Positions 33,402 to 40,916 of a stretch of DNA of 64,000 nucleotides are shown here, piece after piece. Position 1 is the stretch's first letter. Each line of letters opens with the position of its first letter. The notes below the pieces were generated by a model. It saw only the letters and a program-made list of their open reading frames with translations, was not told the origin of the DNA and did not search any database. This stretch comes from an uncultured Lachnospiraceae bacterium (lineage in GTDB: Bacteria; Bacillota; Clostridia; Lachnospirales; Lachnospiraceae), in assembly GCA_910584945.1 (NCBI GenBank), contig CAJUDY010000012.1:1-64000 (forward strand), in the 5' to 3' direction. Made by a program: the position numbers and the translations under genes.

Positions 33402-34586
33402 ATGAGAGAAGCAGTCATTGTAAGCGGTGTGAGACTTCCGGTGGGAAGCTATGGAGGAAGTTTAAAGGACGTATCTGCCATTGATATGGGGGCTATGGTG
33501 GTAAAAGAGGCAGTCAGACGCGCGGGGATTGATCCGGTGCAGGTAGACGAGGTGATCATCGGCCAGGTAGGCGAGGTGGCGGAGAACGGTTTTGTGGCCA
33601 GGGCTATCAGTCTGAAAGCCGGAATGCCGAAGGAGACCACTGCCTATTCCGTAAACCGTCAGTGCGGTTCTTCCCTGCAGTCCATCGCGGACGCAGTCAT
33701 GGAGATTCAGACGGGCCAGGCGGATGTGGTGGTAGCGGGAGGAGCGGAGAACATCTCCCAGCTTCCTTATTATGTAAAGGATGCGCGCTGGGGCGCCAGG
33801 ATGGGGCACAAGACCTTTGAAGACGGGGTCATCGATATTCTGACCTGGCCTCTGGACGGCAACCACAACGGGGTCACCGCAGAAAACGTGGCGAAAAAAT
33901 ACCACGTATCCAGAGAAGAGCAGGATCAGTTCGCATTAGAGAGCCATCAAAGAGCCGTTGCGGCGATTCAGGCGGGAAAGTTTCAAGATGAGATTCTTCC
34001 GGTGGAATTAAAGGACCGCAAGGGGAATGTGACCGTCTTCGACACGGATGAAGGACCAAGAGAGGGCCAGACGCTGGAAAAGCTGGCGAAGCTTCGTCCC
34101 TGCTTTGTAAAAGGCGGAACCGTCACAGCCGGCAACTCTTCCAGCTTAAATGACAGCGCGGCGGCAGTCGTGGTCATGGCCAGAGAGAAGGCGGAGGAAC
34201 TGGGAGTGGTTCCGAAGCTGAAAGTTGAGGGTTATGCGGTGGCAGGTTTTGACGCAGAGCTGATGGGCTACTCCCCGAAGCTTTCCAGCGAGAAGCTGGC
34301 CAAGAAGCTGAAGCTGAACCTGAAAGAGATTGATATGTTTGAGATTAACGAGGCCTTTGCAAGCCAGGCTTATGCGGTCAGAAGAGATCTGGAGCTTGAC
34401 AAAGACAAGGTAAATATCTATGGAGGCGGGATCTCCATCGGACATCCCATCGGAGCTACCGGAGCCATCCTGACGGTCAAGGTTCTGTATGAACTGATGA
34501 GAACCGAAAAGAAAGACGCCATGATTAGTATGTGCATCGGCGGCGGACAGGGTATCTCCATGTACTTTACAAAATGCAGGAATTAG
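33402..34586 (+). CDS. thlA: Acetyl-CoA C-acetyltransferase (thiolase)
   Basis: This 394-residue thiolase condenses two acetyl-CoA to acetoacetyl-CoA or runs in reverse. The nucleophilic Cys is C88 in NRQCGSS, the GHPIGATGA motif supplies the active-site His, and the second Cys lies in MCIGGGQG near the C-terminus. It is the last gene of the CoA cluster and is followed by a strong terminator. Confidence 0.94.
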   Translation: MREAVIVSGVRLPVGSYGGSLKDVSAIDMGAMVVKEAVRRAGIDPVQVDEVIIGQVGEVAENGFVARAISLKAGMPKETTAYSVNRQCGSSLQSIADAVMEIQTGQADVVVAGGAENISQLPYYVKDARWGARMGHKTFEDGVIDILTWPLDGNHNGVTAENVAKKYHVSREEQDQFALESHQRAVAAIQAGKFQDEILPVELKDRKGNVTVFDTDEGPREGQTLEKLAKLRPCFVKGGTVTAGNSSSLNDSAAAVVVMAREKAEELGVVPKLKVEGYAVAGFDAELMGYSPKLSSEKLAKKLKLNLKEIDMFEINEAFASQAYAVRRDLELDKDKVNIYGGGISIGHPIGATGAILTVKVLYELMRTEKKDAMISMCIGGGQGISMYFTKCRN

Positions 34587-34597
34587 AGACCAGATAC

Positions 34598-34646
34598 AAA
34601 ACCCCTGTGGAAAACAGCAATACAGCCGTTTTCCACAGGGGTTTTT
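34598..34646. terminator. Strong terminator between thlA and a convergent small gene
   Basis: A 17-bp stem AAACCCCTGTGGAAAAC/GTTTTCCACAGGGGTTT with loop AGCAATACAGCC, followed by T residues on plus; on minus the stem also ends in TTTT. It separates thlA from the leftward 46-residue gene. Confidence 0.93.
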
Positions 34647-34665
34647 GGAAATTATCAAGGAATTG

Positions 34666-34806
34666 CTACCACTGGATCAGCCATTGCAAAACATCGTTCA
34701 TGAACAGGTCCCGCGCGTCTTTGTCTTCCGGGAGGAGGTTCAGAAGTTTTTCCTCCGCCCGTTCTACGCCTTCTGGGTATTGTAATACATTATATTCTTC
34801 GGACAT
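34666..34806 (-). CDS. Small acidic protein, 46 residues
   Basis: This unrecognised 46-residue frame starts MSEEYNVLQYPEGVERAEEK and ends DVLQWLIQW. A strong GGGAGGT ribosome site lies five bases before the ATG at 34806. It is acidic and probably helical, with no membrane segment or Cys. Being bounded by a bidirectional terminator on its 3' side and having a clear ribosome site make translation likely, but no function can be assigned. It may be co-transcribed with the 57-residue gene upstream if the hairpin between them is leaky. Confidence 0.5.
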   Translation of the reverse strand: MSEEYNVLQYPEGVERAEEKLLNLLPEDKDARDLFMNDVLQWLIQW

Positions 34807-34868
34807 ATGTTACCTCCCAGGAAGGCGATGGAATGATGGACGCTTTCGGTGAGACTTATGAAAATGAG

Positions 34869-34907
34869 GCTGCCGCACTGATTTTTGATTGGTGCAGCAG
34901 CTTTTTT
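34869..34907. terminator. Hairpin between the two small leftward genes
   Basis: GCTGCCGCAC (34869-34878) pairs with GTGCAGCAGC (34892-34901) with one mismatch; TTTTTT follows on plus and a weaker CATTTTC on minus. It lies four bases past the stop of the 57-residue gene, so its natural user is probably that gene, although the better T-run is on the plus strand, where no gene is recognised. Confidence 0.5.
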
Positions 34908-34910
34908 GTG

Positions 34911-35084
34911 TCAGAGGTATCGCGCCAGAATCTGTCGGAATTCAAGTTGAAATACATTTCCGTCGTTGGTGGAGATTGTAAAGATGTTTCGTCGCTCATC
35001 GGTATCGATGTCATAGATGTTGAGTTCGTCATTGTCGTTGAGTAAGTCAAAAAGTCGGTCCTTGAAGTAGTTTAATTCCATCAT
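34911..35084 (-). CDS. Small conserved-looking hypothetical protein, 57 residues
   Basis: This frame starts MMELNYFKDRLFDLLND and has a compact alpha/beta pattern ending in VFQLEFRQILARYL. AAAGGAG precedes the first ATG (35084) by six bases; ATG 35081 is also possible. It is soluble and acidic. I associate similar short proteins with Lachnospiraceae genomes but know no function. It is divergent from the sugar-acid operon, with a 332-base region between them. Confidence 0.6.
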   Translation of the reverse strand: MMELNYFKDRLFDLLNDNDELNIYDIDTDERRNIFTISTNDGNVFQLEFRQILARYL

Positions 35085-35285
35085 TTCATTCTCCTTTGCC
35101 TAGTGTAGAGATGCCGACATCCGGCGTGCAGTCCCTCTGCTTTCATGCTACATGATCAGGCGTATTTTTGCAAGTGGAAAAATGTCTCCAAGAACGGTCC
35201 GCTCCATATTTTGACAATTTAATTTGTGCAAAATCACGAATAAAATGGAAAATACACGGGATATTCAGCACTATATTTGTAAAAA

Positions 35286-35298
35286 GTAGTAAAATTAC
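35286..35298. promoter_or_regulatory. RpiR/HexR-like operator, site A
   Basis: GTAGTAAAATTAC is an imperfect palindrome matching the HexR-type pattern TGTARTNNNAYTACA. It lies 20 bases upstream of the -35 of the operon promoter. The downstream operon encodes an RpiR-family regulator, the family HexR belongs to, and a KDPG-type aldolase. Confidence 0.65.
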
Positions 35299-35317
35299 AA
35301 TTGATTTAAAAAAATAC

Positions 35318-35346
35318 TTGAAATTATACTACATATAATATATAAT
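35318..35346 (+). promoter_or_regulatory. Sigma-A promoter of the sugar-acid/TRAP operon
   Basis: TTGAAA (35318-35323), 17 bases, TATAAT (35341-35346). It is bracketed by the two palindromic operators and lies about 70 bases before the first gene. The rest of the gap (35085-35285) is AT-rich and shows no gene. Confidence 0.8.
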
Positions 35347-35353
35347 AAAAAAC

Positions 35354-35366
35354 GTAGTAAAACTAC
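35354..35366. promoter_or_regulatory. RpiR/HexR-like operator, site B
   Basis: GTAGTAAAACTAC is a perfect palindrome (GTAGT/ACTAC, centre AAA) starting eight bases after the -10, so it covers the transcription start. Its centre is 68 bases from that of site A. Binding here should block transcription. Confidence 0.68.
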
Positions 35367-35416
35367 AGAACGCGTGAAGTAGAAAAAAGAATGAGAAGAA
35401 AAGGAGTACTTGGAAA

Positions 35417-36331
35417 ATGATTCAGTTGAAAAGAAAATTTGAGGGAATCATTGTGGCGAATCTGACTCCCTATGGCGAGGATGGCAGACTGGACGAAGCC
35501 GCTTATCGTGCCCATATGGAATTTATGATCGAAAGAGGTATTCATGGCCTGTTTCCGATCGGCACTATGGGTGAGGGAATCAATATCCCCCTGGAAGAGA
35601 AGAAGCACATCGTGGACGTTCTGGCGGACCAGAACAAGGACCGGGTGGATCTGATCGTGCAGGGGACCTGTGCCAATACGGAGCAGAGTGTGGAATTTGC
35701 AAAGTATTGTTATGAAAAAGGAGTACATGCCATGGCGCTCATTACTCCCTGGTTCTATCCCTATGACGAGGAAAACCTGTATTTGAACTTCAAGGCCATC
35801 GCGGAAGCGGTGCCCGAGATGCCGATCTTCATCTACAACAATCCGGACCGGGCCAACAACAAGCTGACGGTGAAACTTTACAAGCGCCTTCTGAAGGATT
35901 TCGAGAACATCGTGGGAGTCAAGGACAGCAGCAAGGATATGGGATTGTTCCAGGATTATGTAAATGAAGCACCCGAAGAAGCCATCGCCATCAGCGGTTC
36001 GGACAGCCTGTTCTATCTCTCCCTGTGTGTCGGGGCGAAGGGCATCGTGACCGCCATCGCCAACTCCCATCCGGAGATCTTCGTGGCCCTGTGGGATGCG
36101 TTCCACGCGGGAGACATGAAGAAAGCATGCGAGATTCAGAACGAGATCAATAAGATGAGAAGCATTTTCAAGATCGGACCCTACGCTTCGGCTTACAAAT
36201 ATGCCATCGAGAAGAGAGGACTGACCTTCGGCGGCTTCCGGCTTCCGCTCCGGGATCTGAACGCGGCAGAAAAAGAAAAATTTGAAAAAACCTATACAGA
36301 AGCAGAATTTATCAGGAAATGGGAAAAGTAA
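35417..36331 (+). CDS. DapA/NAL-superfamily class I aldolase or lyase
   Basis: This 304-residue TIM-barrel protein belongs to the dihydrodipicolinate synthase/N-acetylneuraminate lyase superfamily. The Schiff-base Lys is K169 in GVKDSS and the general Tyr is Y140 in IYNNP. The carboxylate-binding motif reads GTMGEG at 49-54 instead of the common GTTGE, which argues against a standard DapA and for a different 2-oxoacid. It is the first gene of an operon with a TRAP transporter, a 2-hydroxyacid dehydrogenase, a KDPG aldolase and a kinase, so a role in cleaving or making a 2-oxo-3-deoxy sugar acid is likely. AAGGAG precedes the start. Confidence 0.85.
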   Translation: MIQLKRKFEGIIVANLTPYGEDGRLDEAAYRAHMEFMIERGIHGLFPIGTMGEGINIPLEEKKHIVDVLADQNKDRVDLIVQGTCANTEQSVEFAKYCYEKGVHAMALITPWFYPYDEENLYLNFKAIAEAVPEMPIFIYNNPDRANNKLTVKLYKRLLKDFENIVGVKDSSKDMGLFQDYVNEAPEEAIAISGSDSLFYLSLCVGAKGIVTAIANSHPEIFVALWDAFHAGDMKKACEIQNEINKMRSIFKIGPYASAYKYAIEKRGLTFGGFRLPLRDLNAAEKEKFEKTYTEAEFIRKWEK

Positions 36332-36362
36332 ACAAAAGAGAGAGAATAATAAGGGGGACCAT

Positions 36363-37460
36363 ATGAAGAATAAAAGATTTTTAGCAGTACTTACAGCAAT
36401 GACACTGATGATGGGGCTGACCGCGTGCGGTGGCAGCAGGACAGACAGCAGTACGGCAGACAACAACAGTGCCGCGGACAGCACAGATGCAGCAGCTGAA
36501 GAGAGTCAGCCCCCTGTAGCTTCCGGCGAGAGCTTTGTGATTAAGGTAGGATATGGCACGAATCCGGGGCATCCCATTGATCTTGGTTCCATCGAGTTTG
36601 AGAAAATTGTGGAAGAAAAAGCGACGGAACTTGGATACAACGTGGATGTACAGTTATTCCCGTCTGCACAGCTTGGTTCTGAAAAGGAAATGATCGAGCA
36701 GCTTCAGATGGGAACACTGGATATGTGCCCAACGACAACTGGCCCGTTAGGCATGTTCCAGTCCGAGTATCTGGTGTTTGATCTTCCATATTTGTTCCTG
36801 AATTATGACCAGGCAGACACGGTTTTGGACGGTGAAATTGGAACAGAGATGTTAAGCGCGCTGGAAGATCAGAATATTGTTGGTTTAGCATGGTGGGAAA
36901 ATGGATTCCGTGAACTGACGAACAACAAAAGAGCAGTCACCAAGCCGGAAGATCTTAATGGTATTAAATTAAGAACCATGGAAAACGACGTTCACATTGA
37001 CTTCTTCAGCGCTATGGGCGCTTCTCCAACTCCATTGGGGTTTGGTGAGATCTATACATCTCTTCAGTCTGGTGTTATTGACGGACAGGAGAACCCATTA
37101 TCCATCATTGCGGTAAATAAGTTCTATGATGTACAGCCCTATACGACAATATCAGATCATGTGTACTCTCCGGTCCCCGTGCTTTACAGCAAATCTCTGT
37201 TTGAAAAACTTCCGGAAGATTTGCAGACTTTGGTGCGCGACACAGCGTTTGAAGTCAGGACCTATGAGCGACAAGCTGGAAGAGACGCAGAGCAGGAGTA
37301 TATTGATGAAATTGCTCAAAAGTCCGAGATCTATAAATTGACGGATGAGGAGAAAGAGGCATTTAAAGCAATCGCCATGGAAACCTATAAAAAATTTGAG
37401 GACAAGATTGGTAAAGAACTGATTGAAAAGGTTACGAGTGCAGTGGACACAGTCAAATAA
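36363..37460 (+). CDS. TRAP transporter substrate-binding lipoprotein (DctP family)
   Basis: This 365-residue extracytoplasmic solute receptor has lipobox LTAC (C22), followed by a Ser/Asp/Ala-rich linker to about 60. The DctP fold includes the GIKLRTMEND segment, whose Arg usually pairs with the substrate carboxylate. It captures an organic or sugar acid for the DctQ/DctM membrane pair encoded next. Nine bases separate it from dctQ. Its composition appears more AT-rich than the enzyme genes on either side. Confidence 0.92.
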   Translation: MKNKRFLAVLTAMTLMMGLTACGGSRTDSSTADNNSAADSTDAAAEESQPPVASGESFVIKVGYGTNPGHPIDLGSIEFEKIVEEKATELGYNVDVQLFPSAQLGSEKEMIEQLQMGTLDMCPTTTGPLGMFQSEYLVFDLPYLFLNYDQADTVLDGEIGTEMLSALEDQNIVGLAWWENGFRELTNNKRAVTKPEDLNGIKLRTMENDVHIDFFSAMGASPTPLGFGEIYTSLQSGVIDGQENPLSIIAVNKFYDVQPYTTISDHVYSPVPVLYSKSLFEKLPEDLQTLVRDTAFEVRTYERQAGRDAEQEYIDEIAQKSEIYKLTDEEKEAFKAIAMETYKKFEDKIGKELIEKVTSAVDTVK

Positions 37461-37469
37461 GGAGCGGCA

Positions 37470-37946
37470 ATGACAAAGATTATATTAAAGACCGAACGGG
37501 TCTGCCTGATAGTGCTTGGGTTGACTATGAGTCTGGTTATGTTCGCAAATGCCTGCAGTCGGTACTTTCTGAGCAAAACCTTCTTGTGGGCAGAGGAAAC
37601 AGTCAGAATTTGCTTTGTCTGGGCAATGTTCATTGCCATATCAGAATTATTCGCTTACGGAGGACACATCGGTTTTGATGTGTTCTCTGGTAAGAATCGA
37701 TGGACGAAGAAAATTTCCAAGATTATAACGGATGCAGTTTTGGTTGTGCTGGGATTTAATCTGGTGTTTTTCGGAAGAGCGATTGTAAGTCAGGTAGGAA
37801 TGGTTCCGCTGGCATCCACAAAGCTTCCGAACATGGTATTCCATATTCCGGGTATGATTGCGGGATGTGTGTGGATGGTGATTGGAGTTTTGGATTTGAT
37901 CCGGGTTTTGACCAACAAAGAGGGAAAAGAGGAGGTGGAAAGATAA
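37470..37946 (+). CDS. TRAP transporter small membrane subunit (DctQ family)
   Basis: This 158-residue protein has four hydrophobic segments (about 10-30, 45-65, 85-105 and 125-147), as expected for DctQ. The conserved FLWAEETVRICFVW stretch is near 38-52. It forms the ion-driven importer with DctM. It ends one base before the dctM start codon. Confidence 0.92.
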   Translation: MTKIILKTERVCLIVLGLTMSLVMFANACSRYFLSKTFLWAEETVRICFVWAMFIAISELFAYGGHIGFDVFSGKNRWTKKISKIITDAVLVVLGFNLVFFGRAIVSQVGMVPLASTKLPNMVFHIPGMIAGCVWMVIGVLDLIRVLTNKEGKEEVER

Positions 37947-37947
37947 C

Positions 37948-39225
37948 ATGGGTATTCTGGTTCTATATTTGATTATTTTTGCAGTGTTTTTTGCAGTGGG
38001 TGTACCGATCGTTCTTTCACTTTCGGTGTCAGCGATTTTGCTGCTTGGGATCAGTCATGTGGACCTGTTGGTCTTCACCCAGCAATTTTTCAAGTCTCTG
38101 GACAGCTATTCCCTGACAGCTATCTTTTTCTTTGTGCTGACTGGAGAACTGATGAACTCTGGCGGTATGACTAAGCGGATTATCGCAGCTGTGTCAAAAG
38201 GGTTTGGAAATGTTCCGGGTGGTCTGGCAATCATCGCAGGAATCAGTGCAGCGATTTTTGCAGCAATTAACGGCTCTGCCATAGCGACAGCAGTGGCAAT
38301 CGGAGCAATCATGATTCCTGCCATGAAAGAGCAGAACTACGATTCTTCTTTCAGTGGCGCAGTGGTTGCGGCAGGAGGCGTGGTAGGGCCGATCATTCCA
38401 CCAAGTATTCCGGTGATTTTGTATGGTTCCATCACAGGGGCATCTATTCCCGGTCTATTTATGGGAGGCCTTACCCTTGGAGTTCTAATTACTCTGGGGC
38501 ATGTAGCGGTAAGTTATGTGATTGGTAAAAAACGCGGTTATTATGTAAAAAAGGGGGAAAAGGTTGCTGGAGTGAATCCAGAGGATTCCAAAGGGGTAAT
38601 ATGGGCTTTGCTGTTGATTGTATTTATTATGGTAACAGTAAGCTTTGGCGTCTTTACAGCAACAGAGTCGGCGGCATTTTCGGTTGTATATTCCTTTGTA
38701 ATCTCTAAATTTGTATACAAGGAACTGGATCTTTCCAGGCTGGGTGAAATCTTTCAGAAATCTATGACTCAGACGGGGTCTGTTATGGCGATTGTAGGAA
38801 GTGCGTCTGCAGTAGCATGGGTTCTTTCCTACAACCGGATTCCTCAGATGGTAGCGGATTTTCTGCTTACCTTTGCACAGACGAAACTGCAGTTTATGTT
38901 GATTGTATTTGTCCTTTTGATCATTGTAGGTATGATCATGGACTTAACACCGGCGAATTTGATTCTTGCGCCGATCTTTATCGCGCCTATTCAAGCTTAT
39001 GGAATCGATCCAATTTATTTTGGAGTGATCTTTCTGGCCGTGTTGACGGCGGGACTGATTACACCGCCTGTGGGGACATTGATTTACACGTCTTGCAGTA
39101 TGACCAAAACTACCTTCAGTCAGATGAATAAAGCGCTGGTTCCATATATTGCGGTTACTTATGCGGTTATTCTGCTGGCTGTGATGTTCCCGCAAATCAT
39201 TACATTTCTGCCGGGGCTCTTGTAG
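37948..39225 (+). CDS. TRAP transporter large permease subunit (DctM family)
   Basis: This 425-residue permease has about twelve hydrophobic segments and the family motifs GELMNSGGMTKRI and GPIIPPSIPVILYGS, plus TPPVGTLIYTSCSM near the C-terminus. It moves the substrate using a sodium or proton gradient. GGAGG in the end of dctQ serves as its ribosome site. Confidence 0.94.
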   Translation: MGILVLYLIIFAVFFAVGVPIVLSLSVSAILLLGISHVDLLVFTQQFFKSLDSYSLTAIFFFVLTGELMNSGGMTKRIIAAVSKGFGNVPGGLAIIAGISAAIFAAINGSAIATAVAIGAIMIPAMKEQNYDSSFSGAVVAAGGVVGPIIPPSIPVILYGSITGASIPGLFMGGLTLGVLITLGHVAVSYVIGKKRGYYVKKGEKVAGVNPEDSKGVIWALLLIVFIMVTVSFGVFTATESAAFSVVYSFVISKFVYKELDLSRLGEIFQKSMTQTGSVMAIVGSASAVAWVLSYNRIPQMVADFLLTFAQTKLQFMLIVFVLLIIVGMIMDLTPANLILAPIFIAPIQAYGIDPIYFGVIFLAVLTAGLITPPVGTLIYTSCSMTKTTFSQMNKALVPYIAVTYAVILLAVMFPQIITFLPGLL

Positions 39226-39249
39226 GTATTTCAGAAAGGAGACATTTAA

Positions 39250-40209
39250 ATGACATACAAAGTCCTGGTGACTTCAAAGTCATTTGCAAAATATAACCCG
39301 GAGATCGTGGAAGAACTCAGAGGCAAAGGCATCGAGATCGTCCGGGCAAAAAAGAGTAATATGTGCAGTCGGGAAATTGCGGAAGAGATCAAAGACTATG
39401 ACGGCATCGTCTGCGGCATTGACCCCATCAACAAGGAGGTCATCAATGCGGGAGGCAAGCTGAAAGTGATACATATGAACGGGACCGGGGTTGACCATAT
39501 CGACATCGACGAGGCGACCAGAAGAAAGATCTATGTGGGCAACTGCCCGGGAGCCAACGCGGTGGCGGTGGCGGAGCTGAACCTGGCGATCCTGCTTGCG
39601 GAGGCCCGGAAGATCATCAAGTATTCCAACCGGATCAGGGAAGGAAGATGGGAGCGGGAGGTCGGTGTGGAGCTGTCCGGAAAGACCATGGGTGTGCTGG
39701 GTCTTGGGGCCATCGGCAGAAAGTTCGTGGAGCTTCTGGAAGGCTTTCATATGAACATCCTGGCCTACGACATCAGGCCGGACCTTGCCTGGTGCAGGGA
39801 GAAAAAGGTCACTCTGGTGGAGGACGTCCAGGAAATCTTTGGACAGTGTGATTTTATCAGTCTGAATCTGCCGCTCTTTGACTCCACCAGACATATCATC
39901 AACGAAGACAGCTTAAAGAAGATGAAGAAAGATGTGATCATTGTCAACACCGCCAGAGGCGGCCTCATCAATACCCAGGACCTGGTTCAGGCTCTGAGGG
40001 ACAAGACGATCCGCGGCGCGGCCCTGGACGCTTTTGAGAGCGAACCCCTGGACTCTGATTCGGAGCTTCGCAGGCTGGATGTGACCCTGACGCCGCATCT
40101 GGGGGCTTCCTCCATAGAGACCATGAAGAACGTAAGCCGCATCGTGGCCAGCCATCTGGAGGAAGTACTTTTAGATCATGATCCCAGAAATATGCTGAAT
40201 GAAGGATAA
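39250..40209 (+). CDS. D-isomer-specific 2-hydroxyacid dehydrogenase
   Basis: This 319-residue NAD(P)-dependent enzyme belongs to the D-2-hydroxyacid dehydrogenase family. The nucleotide loop is GLGAIGRKF near 156-164. The catalytic Arg lies in NTARGGL, the Glu in FESEPL and the His in TPHLGAS. It reduces a 2-oxoacid or oxidises a D-2-hydroxyacid. In this operon it may reduce a 2-keto sugar acid or oxidise an aldonate. The linker residues do not resemble serA's regulatory domain, so phosphoglycerate dehydrogenase for serine synthesis is less likely. Confidence 0.9.
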   Translation: MTYKVLVTSKSFAKYNPEIVEELRGKGIEIVRAKKSNMCSREIAEEIKDYDGIVCGIDPINKEVINAGGKLKVIHMNGTGVDHIDIDEATRRKIYVGNCPGANAVAVAELNLAILLAEARKIIKYSNRIREGRWEREVGVELSGKTMGVLGLGAIGRKFVELLEGFHMNILAYDIRPDLAWCREKKVTLVEDVQEIFGQCDFISLNLPLFDSTRHIINEDSLKKMKKDVIIVNTARGGLINTQDLVQALRDKTIRGAALDAFESEPLDSDSELRRLDVTLTPHLGASSIETMKNVSRIVASHLEEVLLDHDPRNMLNEG

Positions 40210-40236
40210 AATTAAGAAAAAGGAGTAAAAAGAAGG

Positions 40237-40887
40237 ATGACAAAGGAACAAATCATCACGAAAATAAAAGAGGAAGCCCTTGTGGCCGTGGTACGGGCCG
40301 AGAGCGCGGAGGAAGCAAAGAAGATCACAGAGGCCTGCATCGCGGGGGGCTGCGCGTCGGTGGAGATCACCTTCACGGTACCGGGGGCCCATGAGATCAT
40401 CCGGGAGCTTTGCAATACCTATCAGCCGGAGGAGATCCTGATCGGTGCCGGGACCGTTCTGGACGCGGAGACCGCCAGGATTGCCATCTTAAACGGAGCC
40501 CAGTACATCGTAAGCTCCAGCTTTAACAGGGAGACCGCAAAGCTATGCAATCGCTACCGAATTCCTTATATGCCGGGCTGCATGAGTTTAAAAGAGATCA
40601 CTGAGGCGCTGGAGTATGGGGTGGATATCATCAAAGTGTTTCCGGGCAACGTGCTGAAGACCGATTTTGTAAAAGCGGTGAAAGGCCCCATGCCCCAGGC
40701 GGAGATGATGCCCTCCGGCGGCGTGGAGGTGGATAACGTGGCGGACTGGATCAAGGCAGGCTGTGTGGCGGTGGGCGCGGGCGGAAGCCTGACCAAAGGC
40801 GCCAAAACCGGGAACTATCAGCTGATCACCGACACGGCGAAGCAGTTCTGTGAGAACATCCGCAAAGCAAGGGCGGAAATGAAATAA
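40237..40887 (+). CDS. eda: KDPG/KHG-type aldolase
   Basis: This 216-residue class I aldolase has E43 (SVEITFT) and the Schiff-base Lys K133 (DIIKVFPGN), close to E45 and K133 of Escherichia coli Eda. It should cleave 2-keto-3-deoxy-6-phosphogluconate or a related acid to pyruvate and an aldehyde or aldehyde phosphate. It lies between the dehydrogenase and the kinase genes. No phosphogluconate dehydratase (edd) is in the window, so this is not a classical Entner-Doudoroff operon. Confidence 0.92.
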   Translation: MTKEQIITKIKEEALVAVVRAESAEEAKKITEACIAGGCASVEITFTVPGAHEIIRELCNTYQPEEILIGAGTVLDAETARIAILNGAQYIVSSSFNRETAKLCNRYRIPYMPGCMSLKEITEALEYGVDIIKVFPGNVLKTDFVKAVKGPMPQAEMMPSGGVEVDNVADWIKAGCVAVGAGGSLTKGAKTGNYQLITDTAKQFCENIRKARAEMK

Positions 40888-40916
40888 ACATCTTTAAGAA
40901 AACAGGGGGAAATAAT

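Noticed and set aside
34833..35045. Plus-strand 70-residue frame starting MMDAFGETYENE
   Set aside because: No convincing ribosome site; it runs through a terminator-like hairpin and overlaps the leftward 57-residue gene, which has a better start.
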